Source: a virus | Reading direction: 5' to 3' (one strand) | DNA length: 26,485 nucleotides | Virus record (IMG/VR): IMGVR_UViG_3300035182_000161 | Coordinates: 1-26,485 of that record | Shown here: piece after piece, positions 1 to 6,098 of the stretch | Layout: each line of letters starts with the position of its first letter | Position numbering within the stretch: the first letter of the stretch is position 1 | Made by a program: the position numbers and the translations under genes | Notes under the pieces: model-generated | The model's database searches: none | What the model saw: only the letters and a program-made list of their open reading frames with translations | What the model was told of the DNA's origin: nothing

Positions 1-210
1 TTTGCAATGCCACCATCTATCGTTACAGCTACGACCACGTGGCTATCCACGAACTTTGGACAGACATTGTTATACGTTACGCTACTTGAGGCGTACATAT
101 TCATGAAGGGCTCTGCTGATGTGATGGAGTACTATAAGTCTGCAGCTGATGTGGGTATGAAAGAAATACAGACCGCAACAGGCGGTACTAAGATGAATGA
201 CTACCGATAG
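1..210 (+). CDS. C-terminal fragment of a head-tail adaptor-like phage protein (5' partial)
   Basis: The reading frame is open from the first base, so this is the last 69 residues of a longer gene that begins outside the window; the ATG at position 7 is probably internal, and no ribosome binding site can be seen before it. The visible part is helical, with a segment resembling LLYVTLLEAYIFMKG followed by DVMEYYKSA and a polar end at NDYR. From memory, this pattern (a hydrophobic 'LLY..L.EAY.FMKG' helix, then a Tyr/Gln-rich helix ending in DYR) is common at the end of small podovirus adaptor proteins such as those of the phage SU10 type, which sit between portal and tail nozzle. Its place directly upstream of tail appendage genes fits. 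The fold assignment is inference and was not searched. Confidence 0.6.
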   Translation, partial: FAMPPSIVTATTTWLSTNFGQTLLYVTLLEAYIFMKGSADVMEYYKSAADVGMKEIQTATGGTKMNDYR

Positions 211-218
211 GATAAACT

Positions 219-1127
219 ATGCCAAGCACGTACTCACCATTACTACGAACAGAACTTCTCGCCACCGGAGAGCAGGCTGGCACATGGGGTGTTGCGGTTA
301 ATACCATACATGGGACTATCCTTGAAGCGGCTATAGCGGGCACAGCGACTGTTGTACTACCCGCGGGCGCGGCAGATTATAGTCTAACGGCCTTGAACGG
401 TGCCGCAGATGAGGCACGCTCCGCTGTACTAAAAATTACAGCGACTATTACAGCTAATAGAAATGTCATCTGCCCCAGCTCAAGTAAGCAGTATCTTGTG
501 TACAACGCTACTTCAGGTGCCTTTACGGTAACGCTTAAAACGCTAGCTGGTACTGGTGTGGTACTGCCTCAAGGCGCGTTCACCCTAGTGTACTGCGATG
601 GTACAAATGTTATTGGCGTAGATAATATAGCTGCGATATCTAGCGCAACAGCTAAGTCAACACCTATAGATGCTGATACATTTGGATATCAGGACAGTGT
701 TAGTGGTTTGTTACGTAGTGCAACATGGGCTAATTTTAAAGCTACACTAAAAACGTATTTTGATACTTTATATCTTATATTAGCAACTGTAAATAGTTTC
801 ACGAAGGCACAGCGTGGTACGCCAGTCGCACTAGCATCATCCGCTGCTTCAATTGCCATTGATCTTTCTTTAGCAAATAACTTTACCTATACCACGAGTG
901 AGAACACGACACTGGCCGCCCCGACAAATGCAGTTGCGGGGCAGTCTGGTGTGATTGTAATTACGCAGGGCGCGACGGCACGGACACTTGCTTACAACAC
1001 TTTTTGGAAGTTTGCCGGAGGCACCGTACCAACATTAACGGCAACAATTGGCGCGGTTGATGTCTTTGCTTATTACGTCGATTCAGCTTCCCGCGCTACG
1101 TGCAACCTCGTTAAGGATGTGCAATGA
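219..1127 (+). CDS. Tail fibre/appendage-like virion protein
   Basis: A 302-residue protein starting 8 bases after the adaptor fragment with a usable AGGAT ribosome binding site. The N-terminal ~145 residues follow a pattern familiar from phage tail appendages: a short start around 'LLATGEQAGTWG', a stretch with 'YSLTALNGAADEARSAVL', a beta-rich 'YLVYNATSGAFTVTLK' and then 'LVYCDGTNV'. The rest is Ala/Thr/Ser-rich beta-strand-like sequence ending in a repeat-free domain (about residues 190-302) that may be the distal receptor-contacting part. No enzyme motif is visible. It overlaps the next gene by ATGA, so the two are probably translated together. The tail-fibre role is inferred from composition and family resemblance; the ligand is unknown. 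Confidence 0.7.
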   Translation: MPSTYSPLLRTELLATGEQAGTWGVAVNTIHGTILEAAIAGTATVVLPAGAADYSLTALNGAADEARSAVLKITATITANRNVICPSSSKQYLVYNATSGAFTVTLKTLAGTGVVLPQGAFTLVYCDGTNVIGVDNIAAISSATAKSTPIDADTFGYQDSVSGLLRSATWANFKATLKTYFDTLYLILATVNSFTKAQRGTPVALASSAASIAIDLSLANNFTYTTSENTTLAAPTNAVAGQSGVIVITQGATARTLAYNTFWKFAGGTVPTLTATIGAVDVFAYYVDSASRATCNLVKDVQ

Positions 1128-1783
1128 TAGTTGGTGGACTTCCGTTATTCTTAAATATCGGGCCGGTCGGCCCGGTCGGCCCGTGGAGCTTCGTTGCTGC
1201 GGGGACGGTAACATCATGGGCATCAGTGTCTGCGACAGATGTGCCGGTGCCAGCAGGCATCCTTGCAAAGGACTTGCTAATCCTGTGGAGTGGCAATTAC
1301 TCTGCCCAGCCATATACACCCTTGCCATCTGGATGGACAAGTTTATACAGCTATAATACACTTGGAGACAGCATAGTTGTGCTATACAAAGTGTCAGACG
1401 GCACTGAAACAGTCGCATCTTTGACGCACAGCTCTACTGCGGGTAAGCGCGCCGTTATATTGGCGTACAGGGGCACTACTTTAGCGCCGTTTGATGTTTC
1501 GAGCACAGCAGCCCAGTCCAATTCCACGCCGGTCACAACTAATTCGTTGACTACTGCCTTGAATAATGAATTGGTCATATCGTTCTGTTATACAAGGCAG
1601 AACGTCACTGAGCCAAGCACGCCTGCAAGCACAACATCAAGAGTGTCCAATGTTGGCGCTGCAACATATCCATCATTTAGGATTGTTGATGAAAACAAGG
1701 CAACTGCAGGAGCCACTACAGGAAGGGCGTTCACAACAGCAGCTCCGAGCGTTGCAATGTCGTCTGCATTTAAACAAGCATGA
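1124..1783 (+). CDS. Tail appendage protein with short collagen-like start
   Basis: A 219-residue protein whose start overlaps the previous stop (ATGA). Residues ~13-20 read GPVGPVGP, a minimal Gly-X-Y collagen-like stretch encoded by two copies of GGTCGGCCC. The remainder is a beta-rich domain: a 'VPVPAGILAKDLLILW' strand, a 'VLYKVSDG' strand, 'KRAVILAYRG', a Thr/Asn-rich segment and a C-terminal 'AMSSAFKQ' strand. The same order of landmarks (PAGDLLI, YYK, IAAYR, ..SAFK) appears in the N-terminal ~210 residues of the 732-residue protein at 17087-19285, so both probably carry the same domain. A role as a virion-surface appendage is inferred from this and from gene order. Confidence 0.65.
   Translation: MIVGGLPLFLNIGPVGPVGPWSFVAAGTVTSWASVSATDVPVPAGILAKDLLILWSGNYSAQPYTPLPSGWTSLYSYNTLGDSIVVLYKVSDGTETVASLTHSSTAGKRAVILAYRGTTLAPFDVSSTAAQSNSTPVTTNSLTTALNNELVISFCYTRQNVTEPSTPASTTSRVSNVGAATYPSFRIVDENKATAGATTGRAFTTAAPSVAMSSAFKQA
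1165..1182 (+). repeat. Two tandem GGTCGGCCC units (GC-rich, hairpin-capable)
   Basis: Two exact 9-base units encode Gly-Pro-Val repeats at the start of the appendage gene at 1124. With the preceding GGGCC (1160-1164) they can pair as GGGCC-GGTC-GGCCC. The block is almost pure G/C in a genome near half GC. Collagen-like stretches in phage tail proteins are known places for modular exchange; that use here is inference. Confidence 0.7.
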
Positions 1784-2160
1784 AAACAATACTCATCATG
1801 TTGATTCTTTCCTCTAGCTGCTTTGCGGACGAGTTTAATTTCCGCGAGTATTACAAGTGGACGGACGCGGATACAAATCGGGAAGTTGCCTTCCAAGTTC
1901 TGAACGTGATCGACTGGCGGCAGACAGTTTACATCGCCAGAAATCCTGATAGGTACTACGAAATAAACCCTCTATTCGCAAGCGAGTATCCGAGCGAGGG
2001 TGAGGTCAACTGGCACTTTGCTGCGAACGCTTTGCTGCACCCACTGGTTTCTATTGCGCTTGCTCCACCATACAGAAGTTACTGGCAGTATTTTACGGTT
2101 GGATTTACGGGTGCGGCGGTTGCAAATAATGCGCGCATTGGAATTAAAATTGCGTTTTGA
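1780..2160 (+). CDS. Exported small phage protein of unknown function
   Basis: A 126-residue protein overlapping the previous stop by ATGA. Residues 1-16 (MKTILIMLILSSSCFA) form a signal peptide: a Lys, a hydrophobic core and a likely signal peptidase I cut after SCFA; the Cys is not in a convincing lipobox, so I prefer a cleaved or anchored soluble form. The mature part has a 'WTDADTNREVAFQ' start, 'DWRQTVYIARNPDRYYEINP', 'HFAANALLHPLVS' and a C-terminal segment with many small residues. From memory, this pattern recurs in phage proteins next to lysis genes, with no agreed function. It is the first gene of the lysis-module stretch. A lysis accessory or superinfection role is only a guess. 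Confidence 0.65.
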   Translation: MKTILIMLILSSSCFADEFNFREYYKWTDADTNREVAFQVLNVIDWRQTVYIARNPDRYYEINPLFASEYPSEGEVNWHFAANALLHPLVSIALAPPYRSYWQYFTVGFTGAAVANNARIGIKIAF

Positions 2161-2169
2161 GGAGACACT

Positions 2170-2205
2170 ATGAACGGAGTAATTGATATGAGGAGTAAAT
2201 TATGA
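2170..2205 (+). CDS. Candidate 11-codon leader ORF coupled to the membrane protein at 2202
   Basis: After the stop at 2160, a GGAG stands 5 bases before ATG 2170; the frame runs 11 codons (MNGVIDMRSKL) and ends with TGA at 2203-2205, which overlaps the ATG (2202) of the next gene as ATGA. The main gene also has its own AGGAG inside this mini-ORF. This arrangement could set the translation rate of the membrane protein, but could also be chance in 36 bases. Confidence 0.3.
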   Translation: MNGVIDMRSKL

Positions 2206-2528
2206 TTTCAGCTGCTCTCGAAGCTGCAACTATTGCAACTGCTGGATGGCTTGTGCCTGCATTGTTTTCGCTTGTCGCATTCTTTCTTTATAGAATTTTG
2301 CAACAGTTTGATAAGCTTAATGCCACGGTTGTTGACTTGAATACCACAATGCTTAAGATCGATAAAGATTTAACTGGTGAGATTATCACTATCAAGGCTA
2401 TTCAACTAGCACACACTGAGCAGATTAGAGGACTTGGTGAGATATATGATCGTATCCGAGCAACTGAAAATCATGTGTCAGTGTTGCAGGCTAAATGTGA
2501 AGAAGTTACGGGAGGTAAATTTCAATGA
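2202..2528 (+). CDS. Small membrane protein with coiled coil, holin candidate
   Basis: A 108-residue protein with one strong membrane segment at about residues 12-33 (containing LVPALFSLVAFFLY) followed by a long amphipathic helix (about 35-100) with hydrophobic residues at heptad-like spacing and a charged C-terminus. It has an AGGAG ribosome binding site 6 bases before ATG. Its position just upstream of the endolysin gene, overlapping it by ATGA, makes a holin or holin-partner role plausible. Single-segment membrane proteins with coiled-coil tails also serve other phage roles, so the call is positional inference. The protein at 2929-3270 is the competing holin candidate. Confidence 0.6.
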   Translation: MISAALEAATIATAGWLVPALFSLVAFFLYRILQQFDKLNATVVDLNTTMLKIDKDLTGEIITIKAIQLAHTEQIRGLGEIYDRIRATENHVSVLQAKCEEVTGGKFQ

Positions 2529-2932
2529 GCCGCGATATATCCAAACTTAGCCCATTAATGCAATCTAAGTGGCAGGTATTTAAAAAGCAGTGTGATGCTG
2601 AAAACCTTGGAGTTTTTATTGTCTGTACTGACCGCAACGAGGCAGAGCAGAATGAATGTCTAAAAAATGGTTCGTCTAAAGCTGCATGGGGTCAATCAGC
2701 ACATAATGTACTTTTACCAAATGGCAAGCCAGCAAGTGAGGCTTGGGATATAGGCGTAATACTTAACGGTAAGTATATCGACAAAAGCGAGCATCCAAAC
2801 TACCAACGCGCAGGTGCGATAGGTATGGCTTTAGGGCTAAAATGGTATGGTGAACTCAATGCTAATGGCAAGCCTAAGTATTTTTACGAAGCGGCACATT
2901 TCCAAAATATGTTATGGAGCAAGCCTAAATGA
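2525..2932 (+). CDS. Endolysin, M15-type (VanY/L-alanyl-D-glutamate peptidase-like)
   Basis: A 135-residue protein, the size of a single-domain phage peptidase endolysin. Candidate zinc ligands are visible in the order expected for peptidase family M15: His60 in 'GQSAHN', Asp75 in 'EAWDIG' and His125 in 'YEAAHF', with Glu122 three residues before the last His as the likely catalytic acid. The gap between the first His and the Asp is 15 residues, longer than the classic SxHxxGxAxD signature, with the loop 'VLLPNGKPASE' in between. In this family such enzymes cleave peptide cross-links of peptidoglycan. No signal peptide is seen, so it would need a holin. It has a strong GGGAGG ribosome binding site and overlaps both neighbours by 4 bases. 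Confidence 0.85.
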   Translation: MSRDISKLSPLMQSKWQVFKKQCDAENLGVFIVCTDRNEAEQNECLKNGSSKAAWGQSAHNVLLPNGKPASEAWDIGVILNGKYIDKSEHPNYQRAGAIGMALGLKWYGELNANGKPKYFYEAAHFQNMLWSKPK

Positions 2933-3270
2933 ATGAAGTAAACCTATATTCTTTCCTATCTGTATTTGCTTTTCAAATGCTTGGTGCTACTGCCCATTGG
3001 CTAAAAATGAAAAGAACTAAACGCATTCGTGGAAACATATTTGGTTATTACTTCGGTGACCAGAAAGGCAAGAGCACAGCAACCTTTATCATGTTAGTTG
3101 GTTCAGCGTGGTTTTCTTGTACATCAGGGATTGGTGATTTGCTTAACCCTTCTTTATTGTGGTCATATCTTGAAAAAGGTTCATTACATATTACAAGCGT
3201 TAATGCAGTCCTCGCAGCGATTACCACCGGGTATGCTTTTGACAGCATGAGCAATAAGAGTGCAGCATGA
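2929..3270 (+). CDS. Multi-span membrane protein, holin candidate
   Basis: A 113-residue protein with up to three hydrophobic segments: about residues 6-24, 49-69 and 78-97, with a basic loop (KMKRTKRIRG) after the first. This topology and its place between the endolysin and spanin genes resemble class I holins, which form the membrane lesions that release endolysin. I do not recognise the sequence family. It overlaps its neighbours by ATGA on both sides and is AT-rich like the rest of the lysis module. It is an alternative to, or a partner of, the membrane protein at 2202-2528. Confidence 0.6.
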   Translation: MNEVNLYSFLSVFAFQMLGATAHWLKMKRTKRIRGNIFGYYFGDQKGKSTATFIMLVGSAWFSCTSGIGDLLNPSLLWSYLEKGSLHITSVNAVLAAITTGYAFDSMSNKSAA

Positions 3271-3725
3271 TAGCATATATTAAAACATACGCTTGTGGAG
3301 TGGTGATTGTTGTCCTACTTACGATTACCGGCATAATTGGATGGCAGTTACATTCCGCTAAAACAGAGTACGAAACATACAAGGATTCTATCAATGACCA
3401 AGTACAGAAGGCTAAGATTGAGAAAGCAAGAATTGAAGCAGAGCAAAAAGCTAAGTATGATCGAGGGGTTGCCGATTACGCTTCTGATATTGACAGGCTT
3501 AATCGTATCCTTAACGGGTTGCGAAAGTCTGGAGCTGTGCCACGGGAAGCAGGTGTGCGAGTGGCAGGAAGTAGCCCCGATAGTCTGCCCAGAGAAGCAG
3601 AAGATACCGCCAGAACTCTTAAAGACTTTGCGACTACAGCCAGAACTGAATGTCCTACTTTCTACTCCGAAGCCATGAGGGATGCGTTACAATGCAGCCG
3701 TCTAATTGAGTTCGTGAAGGACTAA
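3267..3725 (+). CDS. Inner-membrane spanin (Rz-like i-spanin)
   Basis: A 152-residue type II membrane protein: an N-terminal membrane segment at about residues 8-27 (ACGVVIVVLLTITGIIGW) followed by a long charged coiled coil (about 32-80, rich in Lys, Glu and Ala) and a periplasmic tail with two Cys. This is the layout of Rz-type i-spanins, which pair with an outer-membrane lipoprotein (Rz1) to fuse inner and outer membranes in the last step of lysis. The partner gene is embedded in the +1 frame at 3457-3678. The gene follows the endolysin/holin genes with an ATGA overlap, and it implies a host with an outer membrane. Confidence 0.85.
   Translation: MIAYIKTYACGVVIVVLLTITGIIGWQLHSAKTEYETYKDSINDQVQKAKIEKARIEAEQKAKYDRGVADYASDIDRLNRILNGLRKSGAVPREAGVRVAGSSPDSLPREAEDTARTLKDFATTARTECPTFYSEAMRDALQCSRLIEFVKD
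3457..3678 (+). CDS. Embedded outer-membrane spanin lipoprotein (Rz1-like o-spanin)
   Basis: This frame lies wholly inside the i-spanin gene, one base shifted. From ATG 3457 it gives 73 residues: a hydrophobic start 'LPITLLILTGLIVSLTGC' with a good lipobox (LTGC), then a short mature lipoprotein of about 52 residues containing two further Cys and several Pro. Signal peptidase II cleavage before Cys22 and outer-membrane anchoring follow from the lipobox. The start is uncertain: the ribosome binding site before 3457 is weak and the signal lacks positive charge, while the in-frame ATG at 3394 would add a very basic stretch (KYRRLRLRK). Fully embedded Rz1 genes are known from lambda-type phages. 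Confidence 0.8.
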   Translation: MIEGLPITLLILTGLIVSLTGCESLELCHGKQVCEWQEVAPIVCPEKQKIPPELLKTLRLQPELNVLLSTPKP

Positions 3726-3727
3726 GT

Positions 3728-5590
3728 ATGCCACTGCAAAAGCTTATAATCAAACCAGGTGTGGACCGCGAGAATACCCGTTACACTAACGAAGGTTCGT
3801 GGTGGGATATGAGCGCAGTCCGTTTCCGTTCGGGTACGCCGCAGAAGATAGGTGGGTGGGTACAACTTGGTATCAGTAGCTTTTTAGGTACGGCACGTTT
3901 TCTGCATAACTGGGTGACTATATCAGGTGAAAACCTCCTGGCGGTTGGAACAAACCTAAAGATATATATTGAGCGGGGTCAAGGCTACTACGATGTAACC
4001 CCAATCAGGTACACAACCACTGTGGCGAACCCATTTACTACCGGCGTAGCCGGGTCTACGACGGTCACTTGCTATATCTCAGCGCACGGTGCGATCACTG
4101 GTGATTTCGTTACCTTTTCAGGGTCTACGTCTGTTGATGGTATTTTAGCGGCAACGTTGAACGCGGAGTTTCAGATTACGGTGTCCAACGTAAATCAGTT
4201 TACTTTTGTAGCGACTGCGTGTAGCGCAGGTAGTGTTACAGGGGGTGGGGCGGCAGTTACCGCGGCGTTTCAGCCTAATACGGGGCTAGCTGTCACTGTA
4301 TCCGGTGTCGGTTATGGCTCTGGAGCGTGGAGCGGGTACGGATGGGGCGATGCTTCATCAGGTACAGGGGCGACTTCGCAATCACTGCGCCGCTGGGTTG
4401 GCGGTAACTTCGGTCAAGACTTTATATGCTCAATCAAAGACGGAGGTGTATTCTACTGGTCTGCTTCAGGGAGCATAGGCACAGCATTAGCGGCACGCGC
4501 AGTATCTTTAAGTAGCCTAGCGGGGGCTTCTGATGCGCCTACTATAGCGGACAATATCCTTATAACTGACGATCAGCACGTGGTTACTTTAGGCACGAAC
4601 GCCCTAGGAACGACTACAGAAGACCCACTACTTATCCGTTGGTGCGCTCAAGGCAACCCACTTAACTGGACACCTGCTATCACTAATACAGCAGGGGACT
4701 ACCGCTTATCTGCAGGTAGCTACATTTACGCCGCGTTGAAGATGCGGCAGGAAAATCTTATACTTACCGATACTTCATGCATATCGATGCAGTTTGTAGG
4801 CCCCCCAATCGTATTCTCATTTACAACCCTAGCTAGCCAGATTTCTATAGCCTCGCCTACCGCAGTTGCGGTAGCGAGTAACGTCGCCTATTGGATGGGT
4901 AAGGATAAGTTCTACAGCTACAACGGTCAAGTTCAGACACTACCCTGTACCGTTCGCGCATACGTATTCGGCGGTATGAATACAACTCAGCTAGGGCAAG
5001 TTTACGCAGGGACTAACTCGCAGTTTAACGAGGTCACTTGGTTCTATTGCTCCACTAGCTCCTTGACTCCTGATAAGTACGTAACCTTTAACTATGTTGA
5101 AAACTTATGGTCTTTTGGGGCGATGACACGGACGGCATGGTTAGATTCACCCCTTAGAACTAGCCCTATTGCAGCTGGTGACGATAGCAAACTGTACTAC
5201 CACGAGAATGGTTTTGATGATGGTTCGACAACCCCAGTATCAGCTATCCCCGCATTTCTGGAGTCCGCCGATATAGACATTGGTGATGGGGAGAACTTCT
5301 CTTTTGTGGAGCGAATTATACCGGATGTGGCTTTCGATGGGTCTACCGCCGCAGTCCCTGCCGTGATACTAACGGTTAAGGCGCGCAACACACCCGGAGG
5401 TAACTTCCTGCAGAGCCAAGCAAGTAACGTGGCACAGACCGCTGTGGTACCTTTCGCACAATTTACTGAAATGTGTTGGATACGCGTACGTGGGCGCCAG
5501 ATGGTCTTCCGTATAGAGTCTAATGCAGTTGGTGTTACATGGCAGCTAGGTACCCCTAGAGCTAGTGTCAGAGAGGACGGATCACGATGA
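3728..5590 (+). CDS. Tail nozzle / DNA stabilisation-like structural protein
   Basis: A 620-residue protein with an N-terminus typical of podovirus nozzle or P22 gp10-like proteins: 'IIKPGVDRENTRYTNEG', then 'DMSAVRFRSGTPQKIGGW'. The body has beta-propeller-like strands such as 'NLLAVGTNLKIYI' and 'LWSFGAM'. Residues ~105-178 form an apparent insertion, a beta-rich module ('TVTCYISAHGAITGDFVTFSG...') of a kind that occurs on its own in other phage surface proteins. In this family such proteins close the tail end of the DNA channel. The GTATG start has an AGGA 6 bases upstream, and the stop overlaps the next ATG. The call is by pattern recognition only. Confidence 0.75.
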   Translation: MPLQKLIIKPGVDRENTRYTNEGSWWDMSAVRFRSGTPQKIGGWVQLGISSFLGTARFLHNWVTISGENLLAVGTNLKIYIERGQGYYDVTPIRYTTTVANPFTTGVAGSTTVTCYISAHGAITGDFVTFSGSTSVDGILAATLNAEFQITVSNVNQFTFVATACSAGSVTGGGAAVTAAFQPNTGLAVTVSGVGYGSGAWSGYGWGDASSGTGATSQSLRRWVGGNFGQDFICSIKDGGVFYWSASGSIGTALAARAVSLSSLAGASDAPTIADNILITDDQHVVTLGTNALGTTTEDPLLIRWCAQGNPLNWTPAITNTAGDYRLSAGSYIYAALKMRQENLILTDTSCISMQFVGPPIVFSFTTLASQISIASPTAVAVASNVAYWMGKDKFYSYNGQVQTLPCTVRAYVFGGMNTTQLGQVYAGTNSQFNEVTWFYCSTSSLTPDKYVTFNYVENLWSFGAMTRTAWLDSPLRTSPIAAGDDSKLYYHENGFDDGSTTPVSAIPAFLESADIDIGDGENFSFVERIIPDVAFDGSTAAVPAVILTVKARNTPGGNFLQSQASNVAQTAVVPFAQFTEMCWIRVRGRQMVFRIESNAVGVTWQLGTPRASVREDGSR

Positions 5591-5751
5591 ACAAACCCCC
5601 AGCACTCCCAATCGCCCCTATGGAATATGATGCAGCGGCGATAAATAACTTAACCCGTATATTGACCCAGTACCTTAACCAAGTTGCGGCAGATGTATCT
5701 AAAACGCAGGATAAAACAGATGTAAGTGAGGTACTAATATGGCTTTCATAG
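5587..5751 (+). CDS. Small phage protein (54 aa) between nozzle and beta-rich protein
   Basis: A short reading frame, ATG 5587 to TAG 5751, fills the only gap between the nozzle gene and the next structural gene. It overlaps the nozzle stop by ATGA and the next gene by 13 bases, which is the style of every neighbouring junction. The product begins with a Pro-rich stretch (NKPPALPIAPMEYD), followed by an amphipathic helix (AAAINNLTRILTQYLNQVA) and a polar tail. Small proteins of this form (Pro start, then an 'L...L..YLNQ' helix) occur beside tail genes in other podoviruses, function unknown. The tight packing is the main support. Confidence 0.75.
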   Translation: MNKPPALPIAPMEYDAAAINNLTRILTQYLNQVAADVSKTQDKTDVSEVLIWLS

Positions 5752-6074
5752 TCCCTACAAAACTAGGCCAAGGTTCAGTTGCAACGGGCGCAGGGACCTT
5801 GGTGTATACTGCTCCCCCAGGGATAACTACCTTGGTTAAGTGCATCGACTTAACTAACACGAGCGTAGGTACTGTCAAGGTAAACTTATACCTCGTACCG
5901 ATCGGAGGCACTGCGTCAGCATCAAACTGCCTCATATACGGAGCGTCAGTTTCTGCTTCCTCGCTCTACCAGTGGACTGGCACACAAGTGCTAGCGACCG
6001 GTGGGTTTTTACAGGCAATAGCCGATGGTGCAGGGTGTACGATAAATGCTGCAGGCGGGGAATATGTTGTATAA
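5739..6074 (+). CDS. Small beta-rich virion protein (head/tail decoration-like)
   Basis: A 111-residue protein made of short beta strands: 'GTLVYTAPPGITTLVKCIDLTN', 'GTVKVNLYLVPIGGTAS', 'LYQWTGTQVLATGGFLQAIA' and a final 'INAAGGEYVV'. From memory this order (YT.P.G..T.VK.I.LTN...V.LYLVP.GG) recurs in small phage structural proteins near tail or head-fibre genes. It probably folds as one beta-sandwich and decorates the virion surface; the exact place is unknown. It overlaps the 54-residue gene by 13 bases, with the likely ribosome binding site (AGTGAGG) inside that gene. Confidence 0.6.
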   Translation: MAFIVPTKLGQGSVATGAGTLVYTAPPGITTLVKCIDLTNTSVGTVKVNLYLVPIGGTASASNCLIYGASVSASSLYQWTGTQVLATGGFLQAIADGAGCTINAAGGEYVV

Positions 6075-6098
6075 TCACGCGAACTTAAGGGGTATCTA

